From contig JARWIR010000003.1 in NCBI GenBank assembly GCA_029959085.1, forward strand, positions 23,637,505 through 23,701,504: a DNA stretch of 64,000 bases. The letters are read 5' to 3'. Positions 55,593 to 64,000 of the stretch are shown here, piece after piece (within the stretch, counting starts at the first letter, position 1; each line of letters opens with the position of its first letter). The position numbers and the translations under genes were made by a program. Source of the DNA: Nemophila menziesii (lineage: Eukaryota; Streptophyta; Magnoliopsida; Boraginales; Hydrophyllaceae). A model generated the notes under the pieces. That model was not told the origin of the DNA, searched no databases, and saw only the letters and a program-made list of their open reading frames with translations.

Positions 55593-57134
55593 TTAATAAG
55601 ATTTTAAGCCTCGAGATCCTGAATTCCAAGGTGCAGATTTGTTAACAATGACTTCATTCAAATTGCCATCTCCATTTTCAACTCTTAATAAAGGATCTAC
55701 GTCACTGTCAGTCTTTAATCACAATAAATACAGTAAATGATTAGTAAATTAATTTCACATATACTTAAAAGAAGAAGAAAAAGAAAAGACCTGGGGCAAT
55801 TGTGTTGAAGCTTTAGTATCCCTATTTTGATTCTCTACAATGGAATAATACGAATATAGAATCATCCCAACTATAGCAACCAAAATTCCTAAAATGTTGC
55901 GCCAGCTAAAAGGATCACGAAGAAGTATATAACCAAACCCTAACACAAGACATGTTTTTAAATGTCCCAGGACTTGATAAGTAACTGGAGATGTTTTTCC
56001 AATTACTAAAAACGTACTGAAGTTCACAGACACGGATATTAAACACGATAAAACAATGAAACCCTGTCATTTTAAAGCAATCAAAGCATGATTAATTAAA
56101 TTAATTGAGCATGATACATGCATGAAATGTTTTGAAAACTCACCAATACTTCAGAAGTATAATTGAAAGCAAATACATTATGATTTGTGAGAAGGCCATC
56201 TAAAAAAGGTCCAACTATGAACAGAGTAAATGACTGATAAGGACAAGATTGATACAACAATTGAGTTGACGAAACCTTGAACTTCTTCTGAATGTTATTA
56301 GTCATCTGAATTTTATGGAGAATTAAGTGCAAACCATAGGGTAAGGGTAAAAAAGTAATAACTAACCACAAAGTATGTAAAATAAGGATACAATCTGTGC
56401 GATACAAGTTGTGACAATTGCAAACAAAGATAGAATTGAACCAAGCATGTTGAGTTGTAAATCAGTAATAGTTGCAATTCCAACACCCAATAAAAGGACG
56501 GTGAGTGAGAGCTTGATATTTTTACTGCATGTGGTGTTAAAACAAGATTAGTAAAAAAAAGATTTAAAAAATAAAATCACACTACATAAAATCAACCTGA
56601 ATTTTTTCTTGAAGAAAAGTGTTTCGAGTAAAACTGTACATGGGATGATGGCTAATTTTGTCATCTACAATGCAAGAGATAGAAGAAGTATGAATAGTTA
56701 ATTAATACATTGAGCCAAAACAAGAATAGAGGAAATTAAAGAGTGTAACCTGATAAAATCCAACAGAATTAAAACCGAGACTGAGATTTAAAAAGCCAAT
56801 GGATGTTCCATTTAATATACCAAATCCCAAGACAGATTTTCTATCAAAAGGTTTATGCTCAAATAATTTTAGCCGTAACGCTACATGAAGAGAGCAAAAT
56901 GTAACCAGGAGATGCCAGCTTGTTAATGTTGTAGCTGAAATGATCGTAATATGAAATCGTAAGAATTCCAAAAATTCTCTCACATGCATAGCAATAAAAT
57001 GAATGAGTCTCACCAAAATGAAAACCAAGTGTGGAAATGAGAGCTTTGTTGCAAATCACAATAGAAACAGAAGACACCACTGATAATGATAGTGCCCCTA
57101 GCGTCCCTAGCTGAATCCCCTTCCATTTAATCAT
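55593..57134 (-). CDS. UDP-xylose transporter-like nucleotide-sugar transporter, seven exons
   Basis: Golgi/ER membrane antiporter of the NST/TPT superfamily; the plant UXT clade imports UDP-xylose for wall polysaccharide synthesis. Exons on -: 57134-57014, 56934-56750, 56664-56597, 56524-56392, 56305-56144, 56063-55791, 55712-55593; 1062 nt, 353 residues, phases consistent, no stop. Landmarks: LSLSVVSSVSIVICNKALIS, TLTSWHLLVTFCSLHVAL, GILNGTSIGFLNLSLGFNSV, KFKVSSTQLLYQSCPYQ, FLVIGKTSPVTYQVLGHLKT, LLRDPFSWRNILGILVA. About ten hydrophobic segments. The length fits the family (about 350). Substrate within the NST family is assigned by recall of similarity, not tested. It follows MnSOD on the same strand 3 kb upstream of that gene's ATG; no shared control is implied. 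Confidence 0.93.
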
Positions 57135-57787
57135 CTTTTAACCTCAAAATCTACACATTATTATAACAATAATTATAATATAATCACATGATTTCTAACA
57201 AAACCAAATCTTCTACCTCATTATGATTTCATCAAACATGTTTACAAATTATGAATTTATTTGAATCATCCTCAGCTGCAATTACAAACGCATTTTACCT
57301 AAACTAAATAAAGAATCACGAAATGGGAAGGAAATGAACATAAATTCCCTAGATCTATCAAATTTCAGCAAATTGTATACGTACATGTACAATACATACA
57401 CACTGCCATGTATGCACTTGTTCAAATTAATATATGTATGGGCGTGTCTTTATACGCAAAGTGAACCTAGAAACCGACTATAATTTTAGGGAAAACATAA
57501 GAGTGCCATGTATGCACTTGTAGTGGTAAGAATTATTATAATTATTTTCGCTCGAACTATAATATTAGGGCAAATATAAGAGTGGATAAATTCGAGTAAT
57601 TTTGGCCTTCTTTTTTTAAGAGTTTGTTCGTGGCTTAATTTTCGCTAGAGGATCATGCAAGTCCATTGTAAATTTGATAAGTGTGTGAGCTGCTTCTAAT
57701 AGATTTTGTTGTCAAATTTATGGGAAATAAATATTCAATTTCTTTTAACTTGGTGTCGTTTGTTTTTGTATGCACTGAGTAATGAAT
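57135..57787. other. Upstream region of the transporter gene
   Basis: AT-rich, no coding sequence. GAGTGCCATGTATGCACTTG-like text occurs twice (about 57400 and 57500). It probably holds the promoter and 5' UTR. Confidence 0.5.
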
Positions 57788-57799
57788 ATCGAATAAATA

Positions 57800-57915
57800 A
57801 ACCAGATGGGATTAGTTTACTGGTCAGAACTTTGGTCATCCAATCTAGTGGTGCAGGTTTGAACCGAGTCAATGACTCTGAGTCCAAAGTGGCTCTCCTA
57901 TGTAACAAAAAAAAA
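57800..57915 (+). mobile_element. Short tRNA-derived SINE with perfect TSD
   Basis: 116 bp with box A-like GATTAGTTTACTGG, box B-like GGTGCAGGTTTGAACC and a 3' end ATGTAAC-A10. The 12-bp duplication ATCGAATAAATA is at 57788-57799 and 57916-57927. Confidence 0.85.
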
Positions 57916-58259
57916 ATCGAATAAATAGTTAAATAAAAAGAAATAATTCCCAATTAATTACACTTCTTCACTTTTCATTCTAAAAAAAGAGGAAAGAGGA
58001 AATTACTTCCTACTTACTCATAAATTTTCAACTTAATTCTTAATTAAACACATAGTCATATTTATCTTCCATTATTGCCCTTATATGGTTTTTTATTTTA
58101 TTATATATTTATATTGTATTTATATTTAATTTCTGAATTTATTTTTTCCTTTTTTTAAATAATTATTTTTTTCATTTTTTTCGAAAATATTTTTTTTGAG
58201 ATTTTTTTTTTTGAGATTTTTTTCCCCGATTTTTTTTCCATAATAACATGATATAGGAT

Positions 58260-58954
58260 TAGTACATATGATAATTGTGTGTTAAAGTAACACAAAATCA
58301 TATGTGTTGTGTGTTGCATGAACACCCAACATGTATAATATTGAGTTGCTTAAACACACATAAATAACAAATTGTGTGATACATGAACACAAAATCAGAT
58401 AGAAAGAATATTTGTACACAAAGGTATAGAATAATGTACATGTAGGCTGATTATGTGTTCATGCAACACGCAATTGCTGGAAGTATGTGCTACAGTAACA
58501 CACAACAGTATGGGTTTTGTGTTGGTAAGACACACAATGCGTTTATCATTTACAGTTTTGCGTTGCTTAAACACACACAAATAACAATTGTGTGTTGCAG
58601 GAACACAGAATAAGATATACAGAATATTTGTACACAGTAATAGATAATAGTGTACAGATAGTCTGAACATCTGATTGTGTGTTAATGTAACACACAATTG
58701 CTTAATGTGTGAGTTACAGTAACACAAAACAGTATGGACTTATGTGTCCTTTACAGTTTTGCGTTGCTTAAACACACACAAATAACAATTGTGTGTTGCA
58801 GGAACACAGAATAAGATATACAGAATATTTGTACACAGTAATAGATAATAGTGTACAAATAGTCTGAACATCTGATTGTGTGTTAATATAACACACAATT
58901 GCTTGATGTGTGAGTTACAATAACACAAAACATTATGGACTTGTGTGTTTCTAG
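58260..58954. repeat. 201-bp tandem array rich in TGTGTTA/AACACACAA
   Basis: Two units match closely (TACAGTTTTGCGTTGCTTAA at 58551 and 58752), preceded by one to one and a half diverged units. Each unit has short inverted AACACACAATTG motifs. Confidence 0.85.
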
Positions 58955-59654
58955 TAGGGGTGTGCATCGGGTTAGAAAACCCGCATAACCCGACCAACCC
59001 GATTACACTAACCCGAAATAATACGGGTTAGTTTTCTATTGGGTGGGTTGCGGTTTACATTTTAGAAAAAGTATACACTTTTTGCGGGTTGCGGATTTTA
59101 AACTTGAAACCCGCAAACCCGCATACCCGATTACCATGTAGTATAAATTATTAGAGAAAATTGTATTGCTCATTTTATTCAAATAAATTTGTATGGTCAT
59201 GTGATTCTCACTTTATATTTCTTTTTTTATTCCTTCCCTTTTAAATTTTTTAAATCCCTTGGTATTTCAAATATATTTTTTCAAATGAATCTGTTTTCAT
59301 TTCAATTATGATATTATCTCAATCTTTTGTTTAATTCATATTTTTATTTTTCTAAAATCTCATTTTATATTTTTTAAAATCATAGATGATTTAAAATGTA
59401 TATGAGTATCATAAACTATATTTTTTGTTACAACATGCATTTGTAATATAATCCTGCCGAATGATTATGGATCAATTTCGGCTCATTTATTAAACTAAAT
59501 CACTCGCAATGCACCCGCAACCCGCTCAACCCGAAACTGAATGGTTTATATAATGGATTGGGCGGGTGCGGGTCTCATTTTCAAAACCCGCACAACAACG
59601 GGCGGTTTGTGGGTTGAGTAATTTTTATCCAAAACCGACCCGCGCACACCCCTA
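58955..59654. mobile_element. hAT-type MITE inside the long-inverted-repeat element
   Basis: 700 bp, ends TAGGGGTGTGCA / GCGCACACCCCTA, 8-bp duplication GTTTCTAG (58947-58954, 59655-59662). Tips and CGGGTT-rich interior resemble the MITE at 25683. Confidence 0.92.
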
Positions 59655-60012
59655 GTTTCTAGTACACACAATGAAAAAATCTTTGGAAAAAAAATTCGAA
59701 AAAAATAATAAAAAAAATTCGAAAATAAAAAATAAAAAAAATACCGAAAAATTATTTCCGAAAAAAAAATGTCGAAAAAAAAAATTTAAAAAAAAAATCT
59801 GAAAAAAATAAATAAACATTAAACTATAATTAATAAAATATATAATTAAAGTAATTAATAATAAGTGGAAGGATATTTTGGTAATTGGGTATTATTTTGT
59901 GCTTAATCGGGAATTAAGTTGAAGTTGTAATTAATAGGGAATACTTACCTTCTCCACGTAATTAATTGGGCGTTGCCCCAAATAAAAAGTAACGATGGTA
60001 CCATTTAATAAA

Positions 60013-60188
60013 GAGTAATGATATATATCACCCAAAATTATATCATCCAACTATATTATTCATTATGTGCCGTGAAATGGTTGGCTAAAAATCGTTAATT
60101 TATTTATTTTCTTGATTTGATTGACGATTTATTTCCAACAATTCATGCCACGTCATAGGTGGTAATTGGGTGGTATATATCATTACTC
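60013..60188. mobile_element. MULE-type MITE, GAGTAATGATAT family
   Basis: 176 bp, ends GAGTAATGATATATATCACCC / GGGTGGTATATATCATTACTC, imperfect 9-bp flanks TTTAATAAA / TTTAAAAAT. Sibling of 47887-48077. Confidence 0.8.
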
Positions 60189-60279
60189 TTTAAAAATTGA
60201 TCATCCAAATATTACCTATAATGTGTACCTAAATAATTTAAGGGTGATTAATTCAAAAGGTCAATAGTTAAAATAACTT

Positions 60280-62280
60280 TTTCTAGCAAGTCTAGCCCAT
60301 TTTTATAATATTCTTGGTCCATAATACCCTTATAATGTAAATACAGCCCATTTTGTTGTTTAATGAATTTTTTATCCACCTTTAAAAGAGAGTTCGACCT
60401 GCAATACTTAAAATACACCCTTCAATCTGAATCTGGAGAATGAAGAAGAGAGAGAGCAGGTCATGGTGAACCAAACTGGCGGCGAGCCCATCAAACGAAC
60501 GGGCGAGCCCATCAACCAAGCGCGAACCGTGTGCCCACCAAGCGCGAACGGCGAGCCCATTAAACAAAACGAAGCGGACACTTGGTCTTAACATACCCAA
60601 TCTCTTATATACTTCATCTTCTTCCCTAGAGCTCCGAATGTAAGCCCTAACAAGATGACATCTCCACCCCTTCAGCCTTCTTCCACCTCCACCTCGAAAA
60701 TCCCTGAATGTTCCTCAATAATAAACTCTCAGAGACCTCTTAAGCACCACAAATCGTTGCCAATTACATTAAAATTTAAAAAGAATGAATAATCATCAAT
60801 ACATACACAGTTACAGACATACGCAAAGAATTGTATCGACATATATGTTACAATACATCCACAAATGAAAAAAATTGAGATTCAATATACTAATTAACAT
60901 TACATCAATCAAAAAGTAACATTACAATTTCCAGATCTGACGCAATTAAGCAATTGCAGAACATATAAAACTCAAGCACGTCCATTTGATCGACCATAAA
61001 GAAGCTTCGATTCTAAATACCAAGCATGACTTTCCTTCTTAAAAAATTTATGTCCTCTTTTTCCCATACCAGTACCCTCAAGATGATAATACAGACTTCG
61101 TATCAGGTCTCCATTTCAAAACCTTAAGAGTAGAAAACAGTGAAGCAATATCTTTAATCTTATTACACGTCACCACCTCAAGACTCTGTAAATCCGTCCA
61201 CGTCAGAATAATAGATTCTAAACGAACGGGCACCCATTAACCAAGCGCGAACAGCGAGCCCATTAACCAAGCGCTGGCGAGCCCATTAAACAAAATGAAG
61301 CGAGCCCACTAAACAAATCGAACCGCGAGCCCATTAATCGAATGATGTTGCGCAGAAATGTATAATTTTTTACATTAATTTGGGTTCTTCGATTGTTGAT
61401 GGTGATGGTGGAGAATTGTCCCTAGCGACGGTTTTCTTGTGCAGATGAAGAACTTTATTTTTTGTTCGAATGCTGCTGTGAAGAAATGAGATTAATTTTT
61501 TGGCGAGCCCATTAAACAAAACGAATGGTGAGCCCATTAATCGAATGATGTTATGCAGTATAATTTTTAACCTTAATTTGGGTTCTTCGATTATTGATGG
61601 TGATGGTGGAGAATGGCCGCTGGTGGTTTTTAGGAGGCTTGGTGGGATGATGAGTGAAGAATTTTCATTTTTAGTATGATTTTGGTTGAAGAAATAAGAT
61701 TAATTTTGTACCCTAATTTGGGTTCTTGGATTGTTGATGATGATTGAAAAATGTCCATGTGGTGGCTTTCTTGTGCAAAAGGTTTGCTGAGAAGGTGAAT
61801 GTAAAAATTATTTTTTTACCTTAATTTAGTTCTTCCATTATTGATGATGATGATGGTGTAGAATGGTTCATGGTGACTTGGTGGGAAGTGTTTGATGATG
61901 ATGATGATGATTGTGTATAATGGTTCATGGTGACTTGGTGGGAAGTGTTTGATGACGATGATGATGATGATGATGATGGGGTGGGATATGTGTTTGGTGG
62001 ACTCAATTTTTGGGTTTAGCCAAGGTTTGTGTTGAAGGTTGAAGATGTGTATAATGGTGGCGGTTTTCTATGTCGGTGAGCGGCTTGGTGTGAAGATGTT
62101 TTTTTTTAATGTAACGGTGAAGAGACATTTCTTTCTTTTTAAACGTTTCAGGTTGTATATATATTTTTTTATTATAATTTTTTTATTATAATTCATAAGG
62201 CTATATTAGGTATATCATAAGGCTAAAAATTTATTTTGGACCTTATTCATCCAAACGTTTAGGCTGGACTTTTTTAAACA
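60280..62280. repeat. Diverged repeat region with GGCGAGCCCATT(A) motifs, possible TIR element
   Basis: GGCGAGCCCATTAA-type motifs recur at 60478-60570, 61215-61330 and 61500-61545. TTGATGGTGATGGTGGAGAAT blocks recur about every 170 bp from 61380 to 61930. (GAT)n tracts lie at 61898-61980. Outer sequences AAGTCTAGCCC (about 60289) and the inverse of GGCTGGACTT (about 62262) hint at terminal inverted repeats. No gene can be supported. Confidence 0.5.
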
Positions 62281-62447
62281 CGATTTGTTGGGGTTTGGAA
62301 TTAATTAGAAATTATCTCATATTGTTTTTTATTCTTAACTATTTTTCTCTCTCTTATATAATTAGACCATCCACAATACACAACATGAGTGATATTTGGA
62401 TGATAGCATTACACAATATAAAACTTATTTTGTTAGGAGACATAGAA

Positions 62448-62680
62448 CCCGTTTGGAAGTGCTTATTTTAGAGTAAAAAAATGTTTTTAAAATTAAATTT
62501 AAAATTATATTATGAAAAGTAATTTTGATATTTAAAATCACTTTAAGTGTTTTATTTAAGAAGCACATATTTGGTGTTTCTCATAAAATAGTTTTTCAGG
62601 GTCTAAAATACTTCAAAAGTTCTAGAAGCACCTTTAAATGATTTTCCGAAAAAACACTTCGAAACAAGCACATAGTTTAA
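62448..62680. mobile_element. MITE-like element
   Basis: AACCCGTTTGGAAGTGCTTA on the left and the inverse of AAAACACTTCGAAACAAGCA on the right suggest a small TIR element. Confidence 0.45.
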
Positions 62681-62689
62681 ATGAATTTA

Positions 62690-63020
62690 GGAATTTGAAT
62701 TTTTTATGAAACGTCTCAGTTAAAAGTCATTCAAATCCGAATTGGACTAAATAAACAAACTATCTTATTTATTCAGTATTTTAATGAATCAAATTAAAAT
62801 CTCATATGTAAACGTGTCTTTTTTTTTTAAAATGATAAATACTGGATAAAATTTATCTATTTAAGAGGTAGAGTCTGAATGAGCTAGAAGTTTGAAATCT
62901 TGACGAGACATATAATAAAAAGTCATTCAAATCTAAATTGGGTAGAAAAAACTGTCTTATTGATCTAGTATCTTAACGATTCAGATTAAGATCTCATTAA
63001 GTGAAAACAAACAACCCTTT
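62690..63020. mobile_element. Relatives of the nested MITE at 27.7 kb
   Basis: A right-half copy (about 62700-62815) precedes a left half and another right half ending CATTAAGTGAAAACAAACAA at about 63012. Confidence 0.6.
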
Positions 63021-63329
63021 AGTTTCCTTTTATTTCTTTCAATAAACGTGTATATATTAAATAAAAAAAAAATTACCCAACTTCCGAAGGATCTCGAGAG
63101 ATAGGTCAGACGATGACAAGAAAACTCTTAATTAAAAGGCAAAACATGGTATACAATCCACCTTATGACCCAATCTAGCCTTGTTGACTGATCTGCTAAT
63201 CAATCAAATATGAATATGAGAGTACTCAATAACTATCACTTGTATATCCTTCAAGATTAACAAAACTTTACACTTAGCTACTGGTCACTACTAGAGTTTT
63301 ATACAAATCAACACTAAAGAGGAGATGCG

Positions 63330-64000
63330 ACAACTGCAAGTGTACGGGTCGTTCAAGTAATAAGTGGGTAAATCAGGATTATTGTCTCCACGGAGATTGC
63401 GAGGTAAGATTAATATGTTTAAATAAGAGTAGAATTAATTGCAGAAATGAATAAATTAGATATTTGTTTTGGTTTATAAATATTAAATGATAAACAAAAG
63501 AATGTTAATTATACTAGAGATTAAAAACTAGAGTAAAGTAAATTAAACTACTGAAAGGATTACGCAAAGATGAGAGATATACTTTAGTCTCGCTAGGGAA
63601 TCACCTAAGTTCATATAATTGATGCTTTCTTTTAAGAGTAAAATAGGTATTTCATATTAGTCGGGACTCCAATATCCTCCTAACTCCCGTCAGGGTAGAC
63701 TTAGGAGGCGATCCTACGGTATTACTGACCCCGTCAAGGCGACAATAAAGATACTTTTAGATGATTAAGAAATTAACTTAAATGGCTACGCGAATAGTTA
63801 AGGACGCCAGGCTCAGTGACGAATATCACACGTCTATAATCTAGTTCAGTAATTACACCCCGCCCCCCCCTTTTGGATGATTTTTGCCACTAACTAATAA
63901 CCTAATTACTAAAATCTATTTCTAATTTTCCAAATCAAAAATAGTAAATAAGTGCAAGATAATAGTCAATATAGAAATACGCGACTTTAATTCAATTGAA
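63330..64000 (-). mobile_element. Athila-family LTR fragment, running off the window
   Basis: On - it contains the family landmarks GTAATTAC after a G-rich tract (CCCCGCCCCCCCC on + at 63858-63870), CTGACGGGAGTTAGGAGG, the GATTCCCTAGCGAGACT segment and the TTGAACGACCCGTACACTTG counterpart. More diverged than the three copies at 5999, 11952 and 25057. Confidence 0.75.

Larger units (their letters stand above)
57948..59970. mobile_element. 2-kb long-inverted-repeat element with tandem array and nested MITE
   Basis: Outer arms are inverted relatives: CCCAATTAATTAC ... TTCAACTTAATTC ... TTCC on the left, the reverse complement on the right (59720-59970), followed inward by T-rich and A-rich TTCGAAAA tracts. 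The centre holds a tandem array (58260-58954) and a hAT MITE. No transposase. Superfamily and target duplication unresolved. Confidence 0.65.

Noticed and set aside
57735..57953. 72-codon frames on both strands near 57.8 kb
   Set aside because: Cover the SINE and its poly(A); no coding evidence.
58260..58954. Regular array considered as CRISPR-like
   Set aside because: Units are contiguous 201-bp repeats without unique spacers, in a plant genome.
58395..58997. Two frames on - encoding similar Cys/His-rich peptides
   Set aside because: They are translations of the 201-bp tandem array; similarity comes from the repeat.
61821..62006. Ser-rich 61-codon frame on -
   Set aside because: Product of (GAT)n repeats and a short duplication.

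Overview
This window is nuclear DNA of a eudicot plant. It is AT-rich, has spliced genes with GT/AG introns, a eukaryotic tRNA without encoded CCA, and dense plant transposons (L1-type LINE, Mutator, CACTA, hAT, Ty1/copia, Athila-type Ty3/gypsy, tRNA-derived SINEs). I cannot name the species. Almost everything before 51 kb is nested transposable elements; two intact host genes and a tRNA lie between 51 and 57.2 kb.

Layout. 1-5130: decayed L1-type LINE that appears to sit in the 5' part of a large Mutator-like element (MULE). The MULE runs to 18927 and has a mudrA-like transposase on + and a convergent second gene on - (GRF zinc finger, coiled coil, hydrophobic C-terminus), an arrangement like maize MuDR. 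An Athila-type LTR element (5999-13718) split the transposase. 19567-27424: remnant of a copia element on - (A2), broken by a very young copia (C, 19981-24702, identical LTRs) and by a solo Athila-family LTR (25057-27224) that itself carries a hAT MITE. 27.7-30.2 kb: a MITE nested in its own kind and a decayed LisH/CTLH gene. 30226-35070: copia B. 35071-42214: copia A on -, inserted in the 3' LTR of B. A has LTRs that look identical but a ruined pol, and one intact ORF of unknown function upstream of gag. 43608-44920: Pack-MULE with a captured PB1 domain; its TIR matches the end of the big MULE. 45723-50971: CACTA-class element (3-bp TSD GAC) carrying exons of a KEA-type K+ antiporter and an LRR gene.

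Genic island: tRNA-Gly(GCC) at 51175; a complete five-exon Mn superoxide dismutase gene without transit peptide (minus, 52558-51495); a complete seven-exon UDP-xylose-transporter-like gene (minus, 57134-55593). Beyond it lie SINEs, a 2-kb inverted-repeat element with a 201-bp tandem array and a nested hAT MITE, a MULE MITE, a diverged repeat region rich in GGCGAGCCCATT, and another Athila-family LTR fragment at the end.

The most unusual content is DNA transposons carrying gene pieces (Pack-CACTA, Pack-MULE and its likely autonomous relative), the copia element that seems to have moved despite a dead pol, and minute SINE relics that consist only of a tail and a target-site duplication.
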